From DATFQE01 sp963733845 (lineage in GTDB: Bacteria; Actinomycetota; Thermoleophilia; Gaiellales; Gaiellaceae), in assembly GCA_963733845.1 (NCBI GenBank), contig CAVTEM010000006.1, forward strand, positions 154,792 through 218,791: DNA of 64,000 bases, given 5' to 3'. Positions 44,727-53,915 of the stretch are shown here, in pieces. Made by a program: the position numbers and the translations under genes. How positions within the stretch are numbered: the first letter of the stretch is position 1; each line of letters starts with the position of its first letter. The notes below the pieces were generated by a model. It did no database searches. It was not told the origin of the DNA and saw only the letters and a list, made by a program, of their open reading frames with translations.

Positions 44727-45856
44727 GCGGCCTCCGTCTCGGGCTCCGCGGGCTCCTGTGCGAGTCGAGCGAGCACGTCTGCCTTGAACGATGCCAGCCG
44801 GCCGGCCTCGATCGCGGCCCTTGCGTCGGCGGTGAGGCGGAGCAGGTAGCGCAGGTTGTGCAGTGAGAGCAGCCTCAGGCCGAGCAGCTCCTTCTCCTTG
44901 ATCAGGTGGCGGATGTAGGCACGGCTGAAGCGGGAGCAGGCAGGGCAGTCGCAGTCCTCGTCGAGCGGTCTCGCGTCGCGGAGGAAGCGCGCGTTCCTGA
45001 GGTTGAGCCGGCCGTCGGCGGTGACGGCGGTGCCGGTGCGGCCGAGGCGCGTGGGCAGGACGCAGTCGAACATGTCCACCCCGCTCTCGATCACCTCCAG
45101 AATCCCCTCCGGGTCGCCGATGCCCATGAAGTAGCGCGGCTTGCCCGCCGGCAGGAGGGGCGCGGCCCAGGCGGTCGTCTCGAACATCGTGCGGCGGTCC
45201 TCGCCCACGCTCAGACCGCCGAGCGCGTTGCCGTCGAAGTCGAGCGCTGCGATCTCCTCGATCGAGCGGCGGCGGAGCTCCGGGTCGCTGCCGCCCTGCG
45301 CGATGCCGAACACGAGCTGGCCCTCGGCTCTGGGTGCCCGTCGCTGGCGCTCGGCCCAGACGGTCGTGAGGCGCGTCGCCTCGGCGAGCTCGGCACGCGG
45401 GGCGTCGGCGGGCGGGCACACGTCGAGGCACATGGCGACGTCGGAGCCGAGCCTGGCCTGGATCTCCGCCGCGAGCTCGGGCGTGAGGCGGGCCGGGTCG
45501 CCGTCGTAGACGTTCCGGAACGCGACCCCGTCGTCATCGAGGCCCAGCAGCGTGTGGCGCAGCGAGAAGACCTGGAAGCCGCCCGAGTCCGTGAGGATCG
45601 GCCCGTCCCAGCCCATGAAGGCGTGCAGCCCGCCGAGCTCGGCGATCACGTCCTCGCCCGGCTTGAAGTGCAGGTGGTAGGTGTTGCCGAGCACGATCGA
45701 GGCGCCGAGCGCGCCGAGCTCGTCCGGGTCGACCCCCTTGACCGTCCCCTTCGTCCCGACGGGCATGAACGCCGGCGTGGGCACGTCCCCGTGCGCGGTG
45801 CGCAGCACGCCGGCGCGAGCCGCGCCGTCGGTCGCGACGACGTCGAACGCGCTCAC
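44714..45856 (-). CDS. tgt: tRNA-guanine transglycosylase
   Basis: About 380 residues from GTG 45856. An ATG at 45904 lies within the hairpin at 45901-45931 and is less likely. Motifs: MPVGTKGTVKG, the nucleophile region ILTDSGGFQVFSL, GIAQGG, the second catalytic Asp in FDCVLPTRLGRTGTA and zinc ligands CDCPAC. It exchanges G34 for preQ1 in tRNAs with GUN anticodons, the first tRNA step of queuosine synthesis. queA follows the same pathway and is just upstream. Queuosine genes are uncommon in classical actinomycetes, which supports a deep-branching lineage. Confidence 0.95.
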   Translation of the reverse strand: MSAFDVVATDGAARAGVLRTAHGDVPTPAFMPVGTKGTVKGVDPDELGALGASIVLGNTYHLHFKPGEDVIAELGGLHAFMGWDGPILTDSGGFQVFSLRHTLLGLDDDGVAFRNVYDGDPARLTPELAAEIQARLGSDVAMCLDVCPPADAPRAELAEATRLTTVWAERQRRAPRAEGQLVFGIAQGGSDPELRRRSIEEIAALDFDGNALGGLSVGEDRRTMFETTAWAAPLLPAGKPRYFMGIGDPEGILEVIESGVDMFDCVLPTRLGRTGTAVTADGRLNLRNARFLRDARPLDEDCDCPACSRFSRAYIRHLIKEKELLGLRLLSLHNLRYLLRLTADARAAIEAGRLASFKADVLARLAQEPAEPETEAAWSR

Positions 45857-45900
45857 GTGTGCCGACTCCGCAACGTTCCGCACACACCTGCCCCGAATCG

Positions 45901-45931
45901 CCATGTCCAGGGGTCTGGCCCCCGGACATGG
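45901..45931. repeat. 31-bp hairpin between queA and tgt
   Basis: CCATGTCC and GGACATGG flank a second stem GGGG/CCCC with a TCTGG loop; only one pair is mismatched. It lies in the untranslated stretch ahead of tgt on the minus strand. It could be a REP-type palindrome or an RNA hairpin that tunes tgt. Confidence 0.55.
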
Positions 45932-45988
45932 CCGTTTGGGCCATGGCGAGTGTGCCGAGTCTGTGACGAAGTCTCCACGGCCATGACG

Positions 45989-46924
45989 CTAGAGGACGAG
46001 CATCGCATCGCCGAACGAGTAGAAGCGGTAGCGCTCGGCGATCGCCGTGCGGTAGAGCTCGCGGGTCACGTCTGTTCCGGCGAAGGCCATGACGAGCGCG
46101 AGCAGCGTGGACCGGGGCAGGTGGAAGTTGGTCAGCAGCGCGTCGACGCGGCGGAACTCGAAGCCCGGCGTCACGAACAGCTCCGTCCGCCCGGCGAGCG
46201 GCGCCCCGCGCGCGAGCGACTCGAGCACTCGCACCGTCGTCGTCCCCACAGCCAGTACCCGTTCGGCGGCGGCGATCCGCTCCCAGGCGTCCGGCCGCAC
46301 GACGTAGCGCTCGCCGTGGAGCCGGTGCTCCGCGAGCTCCTCGACGGCCACCGGGCGAAACGTGTCGAGGCCGACGTGGAGCGTGACGTACTCGACGTCG
46401 AAGCGGCCGAGCAACTCGGGCGTGAAGTGCAAGCCTGCGGTCGGCGCTGCGGCCGACCCCGCCTCGTCCGCGTACACGGTCTGGTAGCGCGTGGCGTCGG
46501 CGAGCGGCTCGGTGATGTAGGGCGGCAGCGGCGCCTCACCGGCGGGCTCGCCCTCGAGCCGCAGCCGCCACCGACCGTCCCCGAGGTGCTCGAGCAGCTC
46601 GACCGGCCCGTAACGACGGCCGGCACGCAGGCGCCTCGTCGGGCGGGCGAGGCCTTCCCAGACGCCGTCCTCCCCCACCCGCTCGAGCAGGAGCACCTCG
46701 CCGCGCGGCCGCTCGATCGGGATGCGCGCAGGAACGACACGAGTGTCGTTTGCCACCACCAGCCCGCGCCCCGACCACTCCTCGGGGAGATCCGAAAAGC
46801 GGCGATGCCGCACCTCGCCCGACGACCGGTCGTAGACCAGGAGGCGCGAGTCGTCGCGCCGCTCGGGCGGGCTTTGCGCGATCAGCTCGGGAGGCAGCTC
46901 GTACTCGAGCTCTGAGACCTTCAT
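45989..46924 (-). CDS. queA: S-adenosylmethionine:tRNA ribosyltransferase-isomerase
   Basis: 311 residues, somewhat shorter than the usual 340-350. N-terminal YELPPELIAQSPPERRDDSR (the ELIAQ-P-RDxSR signature), VVANDTRVVPARI, APTAGLHFTPELL and TNFHLPRSTLLALVMAF. It transfers and rearranges the ribosyl part of SAM onto preQ1-tRNA to give epoxyqueuosine. It is the first gene of queA-tgt-yajC-secDF and diverges from the coiled-coil gene at 46955 across 30 bp. Confidence 0.95.
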   Translation of the reverse strand: MKVSELEYELPPELIAQSPPERRDDSRLLVYDRSSGEVRHRRFSDLPEEWSGRGLVVANDTRVVPARIPIERPRGEVLLLERVGEDGVWEGLARPTRRLRAGRRYGPVELLEHLGDGRWRLRLEGEPAGEAPLPPYITEPLADATRYQTVYADEAGSAAAPTAGLHFTPELLGRFDVEYVTLHVGLDTFRPVAVEELAEHRLHGERYVVRPDAWERIAAAERVLAVGTTTVRVLESLARGAPLAGRTELFVTPGFEFRRVDALLTNFHLPRSTLLALVMAFAGTDVTRELYRTAIAERYRFYSFGDAMLVL

Positions 46925-46954
46925 TCCGTCCGGCGGTCACGGTACCTTTCCCGC

Positions 46955-47401
46955 ATGGACGAGGCTGCGATCCAGCGTGCGAAGGAGCGTCTGGCCGCGG
47001 CCGCGGAGGGACGTGTCGATCCCAGCGACGTCCAGGCCACGCTCGAGCGGGCGCGCGAACAGATCGAGGCGCTCGCCGACCTCGCAGCGCAGATCGAGAC
47101 CTCCCTGCCCGGGCAGGTCAGCGAGGCGGTGCGCAAAGGGCTCGCCGAGGAGGCGGTCCCGGTCGGCCGCCACATCGCCGAGGTCCGTGGGCTCGCCGGC
47201 CAGACGATCCGCCGGCTCGAGCGGATGGAGGGCGACCTCCTCGCCGAGCGTCACGCCCGCCTGGACGACCTGGCGCTCCTGGTCGACCTGATCACGTCCG
47301 GCTGGAAGGGCGTCGACGAGCGCCTCGCCCGGCTCGAGGATCGCCTCGAGGAGAGCAAGGGCGCGATCGTCTACCGCATCGAAGAGCGCCGCACCTCCTA
47401 G
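46955..47401 (+). CDS. Hypothetical coiled-coil protein
   Basis: 148 residues, almost entirely helical and charged (AIQRAKERLAAAAEGRVDPS, DVQATLERAREQIEALADLA). Heptad-like patterns run to the end (DERLARLEDRLEESKGAIVY). It has no signal peptide or membrane helix, so it should be cytoplasmic. No family recognised. The gene is intact and has a normal start; it converges on the UbiA gene with only an 11-bp gap. Confidence 0.6.
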   Translation: MDEAAIQRAKERLAAAAEGRVDPSDVQATLERAREQIEALADLAAQIETSLPGQVSEAVRKGLAEEAVPVGRHIAEVRGLAGQTIRRLERMEGDLLAERHARLDDLALLVDLITSGWKGVDERLARLEDRLEESKGAIVYRIEERRTS

Positions 47402-47412
47402 AAGCGAGTTCT

Positions 47413-48342
47413 CTAGAACCAGGCGAGGATCGCTGTCGCCGTCAGCGCCCAGAGCGCGACGGCGACGAGGATCGGCCGGTCGCTCAGCAGGATCTGCTCG
47501 GGCTCCTCGCCCAGGTCGTCGCGGTGGACGAGCAGCAGGTAGCGGAAGAGCCCGAAGACGACGAACGGAATCGTCAGCATCATCGCCTGGGACTGCACCG
47601 AGCCGAACGTGTAGAGCGAGTACGCCACGATGGTGGACGCCGCCACGACCGACACGAGCTGGTCGACCAGCCCGAGCGAGTAGCCGGTCAGCACCTCTCG
47701 CCCGGGCGCCTCCTCCCGCCCAGCGAGCACGAGCTCGCCCCGCCGCTTCGCGAGCGCGAGGAAGAGCGCGAGCAGGGCCGTGCACAGAAGGAGCCACGGC
47801 GAGATGCGCACGTCGACGGCCTCGGCGCCGGCCGCCGCGCGCAGGACGAAGAGGCCGGCGATCGCCATCACGTCCAGCAGGACGAGGTTCCGCAGCGCCA
47901 GCGTGTACGCGGCCTGCAGCGCGAGGAAGGCCGCGAGCAGAAGCGCGGAGACGGGCCCGAGCGCCAGGGCGAGCGCCAGGGCGAACACGGCCAGCCCGCC
48001 CGCGAGCACGAGCGCGGCCCGCCGCGAAAGCTCGCCGCGGGCTATCGGTCGCTCGCGCTTCAGGGGGTGGAGCCGGTCGCTGGCGGCGTCCCGGACGTCG
48101 TTGGCGAGGTAGGCGGCGCTCGAGGCCGCGCAGTAGGCGACGAACGCCGTCACGGCCTCGACCCAGCGCACGAGGTCGCCGAGCTCGGCGGCGAAGAGGA
48201 TCCCGGCGAAGAGCAGCAGGTTCTTCGACCATTGCCGAGGGCGCAGGGCGACGAGAGCGGCGCGGGCCGGGCTCCTGCGGACGGGCAGAGCCACGACCTC
48301 CGCGCGCTCGCGCCGCTCCTTGTGCTGCGGGAGCGACGACAT
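47413..48342 (-). CDS. UbiA-family prenyltransferase (decaprenyl-phosphate phosphoribosyltransferase-like)
   Basis: 309 residues, nine or so transmembrane helices. RPRQWSKNLLLFAGILFA at the N-terminus, first Asp-rich motif NDVRDAASDRLHPLKRERPI and second motif around YSLGLVDQLVSVVAAS. This variant (ND-RD-xxx-DR-HP-KR-RPIA) is that of the mycobacterial DPPR synthase, which makes decaprenyl-phosphoryl-ribose for arabinan synthesis. Whether this organism makes arabinan is unknown, so a general polyprenyl-phosphate phosphoribosyltransferase role is inferred. Confidence 0.85.
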   Translation of the reverse strand: MSSLPQHKERRERAEVVALPVRRSPARAALVALRPRQWSKNLLLFAGILFAAELGDLVRWVEAVTAFVAYCAASSAAYLANDVRDAASDRLHPLKRERPIARGELSRRAALVLAGGLAVFALALALALGPVSALLLAAFLALQAAYTLALRNLVLLDVMAIAGLFVLRAAAGAEAVDVRISPWLLLCTALLALFLALAKRRGELVLAGREEAPGREVLTGYSLGLVDQLVSVVAASTIVAYSLYTFGSVQSQAMMLTIPFVVFGLFRYLLLVHRDDLGEEPEQILLSDRPILVAVALWALTATAILAWF

Positions 48343-48358
48343 GAGGGCGCCGATGCTA

Positions 48359-48460
48359 GTGCCTCTTCAGGTGATGCTGCCCCGCGTCTGGGTCGCGAGC
48401 ACCAAGCCTGGCGCCGCGTGATCGCGGGCCACAGGCAGGCGTGATCGCCTGAGGAGGCAC
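48359..48460. repeat. Inverted-repeat-bounded element of about 100 bp
   Basis: GTGCCTCTTCAGGTGAT (48359-48375) and ATCGCCTGAGGAGGCAC (48444-48460) are complementary at 15 of 17 positions and enclose 68 bp with no ORF. It fills the gap between ubiA and the histidine kinase gene. It could be a miniature transposable element or a bidirectional terminator. Confidence 0.45.
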
Positions 48461-49847
48461 CTAACCGGGGCGCGCGGGGAGAACGAGCTCGAAGCGGCTC
48501 CCGCGGCCGACGATGCTGTCGACCTCGATGCGGCCGCCGAGCGCGTTGGCGAGCTCGTTCGCGATCGCCAGGCCCAGACCGGTGCCGCCGCCGTCCCGCG
48601 ACCAGAACGGCCGGAAGATCCGCTCCGCTTCCTCGGGGCCGATCCCCGGGCCGGAGTCGGCGACCGCGACAGAGACGTCGCCGTTCGCCGCTTCCAGCTC
48701 CAGCTCGATCCGGCCGCCGTCGGGCGTCCAGCGGAAGGCGTTGGCGAGCAGGTTGGAGATGATCTGCAGCACCCGGTCGCCGTCCGTGTAGATGACGGCG
48801 CCGCCGTTCGCGAGCTGGCGGTAGTCGATCCCGCGCCGCCGCGCCTCCTCGCCGAACGCGGCGTAGGCGCGCTCGAGCACCCGACCCATGTCCACCTCTT
48901 CCTCGCGGACCGTGAACCGCCGCGCGTCGAGCTTGGCGAGGTCGAGGACGTCGCCGACGAGGCGTTCGAGCCGGCCCGCCTCGGCCGCGATCACGTCGAG
49001 CGACTCCTGCCGGGACTCGGGATCGTCGGCGAGGCCCTCGCGCAGCGCGCCCACGTGCCCGCGGATCGCCGTGAGCGGCGTCCGCAGCTCGTGCGAGACC
49101 CGCATCAGGAAGTTGCGTTCCAGCTCGTTCGCCTCACGCAGGCGCTCGGCCATCTGCCCGAAGCGGTCGGCCATGTGCTGGATCTCCCCGCGCCCGCCGC
49201 TCGGGATCTCGACGTCGTAGCGGCCTTCGGCAACCTGGTCGGCGGCCTTCGAGAGCGTCAGCAGCGGCTGCGTCAGCCGGCGGGAGAGATACGCGAACAG
49301 CGCTCCCGCAACGAGGACCCCTCCGAGGAACGCGAGCGCGAGCCGCTCGATGAGGGTGTTCAGCCGATCGCTGAGCTCGGCGCGCGGCTTGGACACCACC
49401 AGCAAGCCGAAGGGCGGGCCCCGCCCCTCGAGCCGGAGCGGGTGCGCGACCGCCAGGTACGACCGACTGGCCCCGGGCGGGGTGAACTCGAACGTCACCG
49501 GCTGGTCGCTGCGCGCGTCGACGGGGCACGGGTTGAGGCGTGTCAGCCCGAAGCCCTCGGCGCTCGCGAACGGATCGATGCCGCAGTAGAAGAGCCGGTC
49601 GCCCGTCGCACGCTCGAGCCGAGGACGCCTGGGCGAACGGCGGCCGCCGGTCCTCGTCGCTCGCCTCCACCGCCTGCGAGGCGTAGAGGTCGGTGAGGCC
49701 GGCCGCCTCGCGGCGCAGCTCGGCGAAGAAGCGGTCCTCCGTGTAGTCCTGGAAGAGCTGGTACGCCGTGACGGTCGAGATCAGGCCGGTGATGACGATC
49801 CCTGCGAGAAACAGGGCCGGCAGCCGGAAGCGAAGCGAATGGAACAG
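48461..49847 (-). CDS. Membrane sensor histidine kinase (one frameshift)
   Basis: The C-terminal 345 residues are open from 49498: membrane helix 2, HAMP (LSRRLTQPLLTLSKAADQVA), HisKA (RVSHELRTPLTAIRGH, phospho-His), N box NLLANAFRWTPDG, and G boxes DSGPGIG and GTGLGLAI. The N-terminal 75 residues (helix 1 RLPALFLAGIVITGLISTVT, DYTEDRFFAELRREAAGLTD) are in another frame; one base missing near 49622 joins them. No ATG or GTG precedes; a CTG at 49847 follows GAGGAGGG and is a possible start. It is the likely partner of the intact response regulator at 50026. Confidence 0.85.
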
Positions 49848-50025
49848 TGCAGTGCCCTCCTCAGGAGGCTTTGGCGCGACACCGCTGAGCCGTCGAGCCG
49901 CGCTGCTCGCCCCGAGGCGGCGTCCTCAGTCGCGCTCGTATCGCACTGGATACGAACGCTCCCTGCGTCCTTGCCTCGGAACGAGCATCACACCTCGACG
50001 ACGAGCACTGTCGCACCAAAACCTC

Positions 50026-50736
50026 CTAGCCGGAGGCGCTGACGGACTCCTTGGCGGGGGAGACCTTGTAGCCGACGCCCCACACCGTCACGATCGGAGA
50101 CGCCTCGCCGAGCTTGCGGCGGAGCTGGCGGACGTGCACGTCGACCGTCCGGGTGTCGCCGGCGAACGTGTAGCCCCAGACCCGCTCGAGCAGCTGGTCG
50201 CGCGTGAGCACGATCCCGCGGTGGTCGAGCAGCTCCCAGAGCAGGTCGAATTCCTTGGGCGCCAGCTGGATCTCCGTCTCGCCGACCTTCACCTCGCGGC
50301 GGCCCGAGTTGATCACGAGCTCGCCGTGACGCAGCTCGGCGCTCTCCGCGTCGCGGCGCTCGGTCGTGGCGCGGCGCAGGATCGACTTGATCCGGGCGAC
50401 GAGCTCGCGCGGGTTGAACGGCTTCGTCATGTAGTCGTCCGCTCCGACCTCGAGCCCGATGATCTTGTCGATGTCCTCGTCGCGCGCCGTGAGCATCAGG
50501 ATCGGCACATCGGACCGCTTGCGCAGGCGCCGGCAGACATCGATCCCGTCCATGTCCGGGAGCATCAGGTCGAGGACGATCAGCGACGGGCTCTGCTCGG
50601 CCTTGTCGAGCGCCTCGGTCCCCGTCGCGGCGACCTCCACGTCGTACCCCGCCTTCTTCAGATACAGCGAAACGAACGACGCGATCGAGGACTCGTCCTC
50701 GACGATCAGCACCGATTGTGTCTTCTGAGCCGGCAC
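50026..50736 (-). CDS. OmpR-type response regulator
   Basis: 236 residues from GTG 50736. Receiver domain with acidic pair VEDE, phospho-acceptor in VLDLMLPDMDG, Thr switch MLTARDED and Lys in TKPF, all intact. The C-terminal winged helix carries LAPKEFDLLWELLDHRGIVL and RTVDVHVRQLRRKLGE. It lies upstream of, and on the same strand as, the histidine kinase (about 180 bp apart), forming a two-component system. Between them is an 18-bp inverted repeat (CGTATC, six-base loop, GATACG, 49937-49954). Confidence 0.93.
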   Translation of the reverse strand: MPAQKTQSVLIVEDESSIASFVSLYLKKAGYDVEVAATGTEALDKAEQSPSLIVLDLMLPDMDGIDVCRRLRKRSDVPILMLTARDEDIDKIIGLEVGADDYMTKPFNPRELVARIKSILRRATTERRDAESAELRHGELVINSGRREVKVGETEIQLAPKEFDLLWELLDHRGIVLTRDQLLERVWGYTFAGDTRTVDVHVRQLRRKLGEASPIVTVWGVGYKVSPAKESVSASG

Positions 50737-50765
50737 GGTCCCTTTCAGGATGCCAGACGCTGCCG

Positions 50766-51281
50766 CTAGCCCGACTGCGGCGGAGGCGGAGGAGGCGGCG
50801 GAGCGGCCAGGTTCATCCAGGTCTGGTCGTCCGGTAGCGACTCCTCCTCGGCCCCGTTGAGCGAGTAGAAGCCGTCGTAGAAGACCCCGCGGTCGACCGA
50901 GCCGTTGCCGTCCAGCATGACGCGGCCGCGGCCGACGAGGCTGAAGTGCAGGCCCTTCCCGTTGAAGACGACGCGGTACTTCCCGCCGATCAGCCGGAAG
51001 CGCACGTTCTTGCCCGTGTAGGTGCGGACGTTGCCGTTCCTGCCCCACTTGACCGTCCTGTAGCCGCGCACGACCGGATCGGCGCCATCGAAGGTCAGCT
51101 CCTCGATCGTGAGCGAGCCGTTGCCGTAGCGCCCGATCAGGGAGCCCTTCACGTTGAGCTGCACCTTGCCGCGGCCGTCGCGCACGGCGAGGCTCCCGTC
51201 GACGGGGGCGCCGCGCACCGCGGACGCCGCGAGCGGGAAGGCAGCGCAAAGGAACAGGAGTGGGACCAGCAAAAGTCGCAT
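50766..51281 (-). CDS. Secreted beta-rich hypothetical protein
   Basis: 171 residues: Sec signal (MRLLLVPLLFLCAAFPLAAS), then a beta-strand-rich body with Gly-rich turns (GKVQLNVKGSLIGRYGNGSL, GKNVRFRLIGGKYRVVFNGK, GRGRVMLDGNGS) and a Pro-rich tail ending QSG. Family not recognised. It is 30 bp upstream of the response-regulator gene on the same strand, so it may be co-transcribed with the two-component system. Confidence 0.7.
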   Translation of the reverse strand: MRLLLVPLLFLCAAFPLAASAVRGAPVDGSLAVRDGRGKVQLNVKGSLIGRYGNGSLTIEELTFDGADPVVRGYRTVKWGRNGNVRTYTGKNVRFRLIGGKYRVVFNGKGLHFSLVGRGRVMLDGNGSVDRGVFYDGFYSLNGAEEESLPDDQTWMNLAAPPPPPPPPQSG

Positions 51282-51363
51282 TCGCCACTGAAGTGTCCTT
51301 GATGGCCGTTTAGCGGGCTTGAGTTAAACGTAAAGAATCGGTTAGGGCCGTAAGGTCCCCCCG

Positions 51364-52842
51364 ATGAGCGAGATCTCCGACTTCGGCCTGATTCTGCTCG
51401 TCGTCGCCGGGGGTTTCTCGCTCGCGCTCTTCTCGATCCAGCTCACCTCCCGGCTGCCCGTGCCCGCGCCGGCGCTCTTCCTGCTGGGCGCGGCCGTCCT
51501 CTCGGACATCTTCCCGGAGCTGAGAGAGCACCTGCCGATCCGGACGGTCGAGCGGATCGCGGTCGTGGCCCTCGTGGTGATCCTCATGAACGGCGGCATG
51601 CACATCGGCCTGCGTCGCTTCAGGGCTGCCTCGACGACGATCATCCTGCTCGGCACGGTCGGCACGTTCGCGACTGCGGGCGTGATGGCGGTGGCCGCCA
51701 AGCTGCTGCTCGGCGTCGACTGGACGACCGCTGGGATCATCGGCGCGGCGCTGGCCCCCACCGACCCCGCCGTCACGTTCTCCGTGCTCGGCCGGCGCGA
51801 GGTCGTGGGGCGCACCGGGACGATCCTCGAGGGCGAGTCGGGCATGAACGACCCGGTCGGGATCGCCCTCCTGATCGGGATGGTCGAGCTCGCGACCCAC
51901 GCCGACGCGACGGCCTGGGTCGTCGTCGAGGAGTTCGTGGTCGAGATGGGCGTCGGACTCGCCTTCGGCGTGGCCGGCGGGGCGCTGCTGCTCCCGATCA
52001 TCCGCAAGGGCTCGCTGCCGAGTGAGGGGCTCTATCCGCTACGCACGCTCGCCGCCGCCGGAGTCATCTACGGCCTCACGTCGATCGCCGACGGTTCCGG
52101 CTTCCTCGCCGTCTTCGTCGCGGGCGTCGTGATCGGCGACGCTCGCGCGCCGTTCAAGGCCGAGATCGAGCGCTTCCACGGGGTGCTCGCGAGCCTGGCG
52201 GAGATCGCCGTCTTCGTGGCCCTCGGGCTCACGCTCGACGTGACGGAGCTGGTCACGAGCGCCACGCTGTGGGAGGGGCTCGTGCTCGCCGTGATTCTGG
52301 CCCTCGTCGCGCGGCCGCTCGGGATCGCACCGCTGCTGGCCCGCACCACCTTGCGGCGCGGGGAGAAGCTCTTCCTCATGTGGGGCGGCCTCAAGGGGGC
52401 CGTGCCGATCCTGCTGGGCGCGCTCGCGCTGCTCGCGGAGGTGGACGAGGCCCGCCGCATCTACGAGCTGATCTTCGTGGTGGTCGCCTTCTCGGTGCTC
52501 GTGCAGGGCTCGACCGTTCCCAGGGCCGCCCGCCGGCTCGGGGTGCGCATGCGCATGCGCGAGCCCGAGCCGTGGCGGCTCACGATCGACCTGCCGAAGG
52601 AACCCGGCAACCTGCATCGGGTCCGGGTCCGCGAAGGCTCGTACGCGGCCGGGCGGACGATCAAGGAGCTTCCGGTCGGCGAGTACGGCTGGATCGTCAC
52701 GATCGTCCGCGACGGCGAGGTCATCCGGCCCGGCGGCTCGACCGTGCTGCAGCCACGCGACGAGGTCGTCGTCTCCTCTCAGCTCGACGACGTCCGCGGT
52801 GTGCGGCGCCTGTTCGACTCGCCGAGCGCGCCGGCGTCGTGA
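51364..52842 (+). CDS. CPA1-type cation/proton antiporter with RCK-C domain
   Basis: 492 residues. Twelve or more transmembrane helices of the NhaP/CvrA type include AALAPTDPAVTFSVLG and the functional pair in GESGMNDPVGIALL (ND motif of electroneutral antiporters). The C-terminus is cytoplasmic with a TrkA-C/RCK-C fold (GSYAAGRTIKELPVGEYGWI, LQPRDEVVVSSQLDD), which usually binds a nucleotide or ion. It exchanges K+ or Na+ for protons and supports ion or pH homeostasis. Neighbours are divergent or convergent, so it is likely monocistronic. Confidence 0.92.
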   Translation: MSEISDFGLILLVVAGGFSLALFSIQLTSRLPVPAPALFLLGAAVLSDIFPELREHLPIRTVERIAVVALVVILMNGGMHIGLRRFRAASTTIILLGTVGTFATAGVMAVAAKLLLGVDWTTAGIIGAALAPTDPAVTFSVLGRREVVGRTGTILEGESGMNDPVGIALLIGMVELATHADATAWVVVEEFVVEMGVGLAFGVAGGALLLPIIRKGSLPSEGLYPLRTLAAAGVIYGLTSIADGSGFLAVFVAGVVIGDARAPFKAEIERFHGVLASLAEIAVFVALGLTLDVTELVTSATLWEGLVLAVILALVARPLGIAPLLARTTLRRGEKLFLMWGGLKGAVPILLGALALLAEVDEARRIYELIFVVVAFSVLVQGSTVPRAARRLGVRMRMREPEPWRLTIDLPKEPGNLHRVRVREGSYAAGRTIKELPVGEYGWIVTIVRDGEVIRPGGSTVLQPRDEVVVSSQLDDVRGVRRLFDSPSAPAS

Positions 52843-52875
52843 TCGCCCTCGTCCCTCTCGTCGCTGCAGCTCGGC

Positions 52876-53906
52876 TCAGCCGGCCGTGAGCGAGCGCAGG
52901 AGCTCGTCCTCGGCGGCGTACTCCAGCTCGTCGGCGTACAGCCGTGCCGCGCCCGGGAGGACCTCGCGCCAGTCCCGCCCCTCCGTGGCCGACACGAGCC
53001 ATTCGACCGTCTCGCCGACGGCCTTGGCATACGTCGTCACCGGCCGGTAGCCCACCTCGAACTCGGCCTCGTTCATGTCGAGCACGAACGGACGTGCCAG
53101 ACCCCACGGGTTCGCCCCGGCACCGTCCACCGGCGGCCCCGGCAGTAGTACCTCCGACCACTCGTGCTTCAGCGCGGCGGCGATGTGGCGGCCGATCTCC
53201 GCCACGGTCGGAGCGTCGGGATCGCCTGCGTTGACGAGACGTCGTCCCGGCCGCTCGGCCGCGAGGCGGATCAGCTCTCCGAGGTTGTGGACGGACGTCG
53301 GCTGGAACCTGCTCTCGCCGCGGTGGGCCAGAACGACCGCCCGCCGGCCGTCCAGGATGCGCTTGACGAAGTACCACTCTCGCGAGTTCAGGTCGCCGGG
53401 CCCGTAGATCGCTCCCGGCACGCACCAGGGTGGACGGGATCTCGTCCTGCCCGAGGAGCGCGCGCTCGATCGCCACCTTGCGGGTGGAGTAGGTGTCGTC
53501 GCCGGCCGGCACCGTGGGTTCCCGCTCGGTCAGCGGGACGCGGAAGCTCGGCTCCTCGCCCGCGCGCGCCTCGTCGAGCGAGCGGCCGGCCTGGTCGGCG
53601 TAGACCGACGCGCTGGAGATCACGACGAGCGACCGCGTCAGCCCGCCCAGCGCGAGCAGCTGCTCGGCATGCGCCCGCTCGAACGCGACGAAGTCCACGA
53701 GGACGTCCACGCCCTCGCCGAGGGCGCTGCGGAGCGCGGCGTCGTCTGCGCGGTCGAACGCCACGTGGCGCGCGCCGTCTGTGGACCTCCACCGGTCGCT
53801 CGCCACGGCTGGCGAGGGTCACGTCCCAGCCGGTCTCGAGCAGTCGTCGAGCCACCACGCGGCCGGTCTTGCCGGTACCTCCGAGCAGAAACGCCTTTCG
53901 CGCCAC
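52876..53906 (-). CDS. NAD-dependent epimerase/dehydratase (two frameshifts)
   Basis: Three frames in order give one extended SDR of about 340 residues. First MARKAFLLGGTGKTGRVVAR (Rossmann GxxGxxG); then, after a shift near 53790, VDVLVDFVAFERAHAEQLLA, VISSASVYA and the catalytic TYSTRK; then, after an extra base near 53417, GAIYGPGDLNSREWYFVKRI to the stop. Motifs are intact, so sequencing error is likely. Substrate probably a nucleotide sugar or similar. It precedes the 3-hydroxyacyl-CoA dehydrogenase gene's strand-mates at 53916-55822. Confidence 0.8.
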
Positions 53907-53915
53907 AGGTTCCGC

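Noticed and set aside
49937..49954. CGTATC-N6-GATACG as an autoregulatory site of the two-component system
   Set aside because: A single 6-bp inverted repeat without a second copy upstream of the regulator; mentioned only as context.
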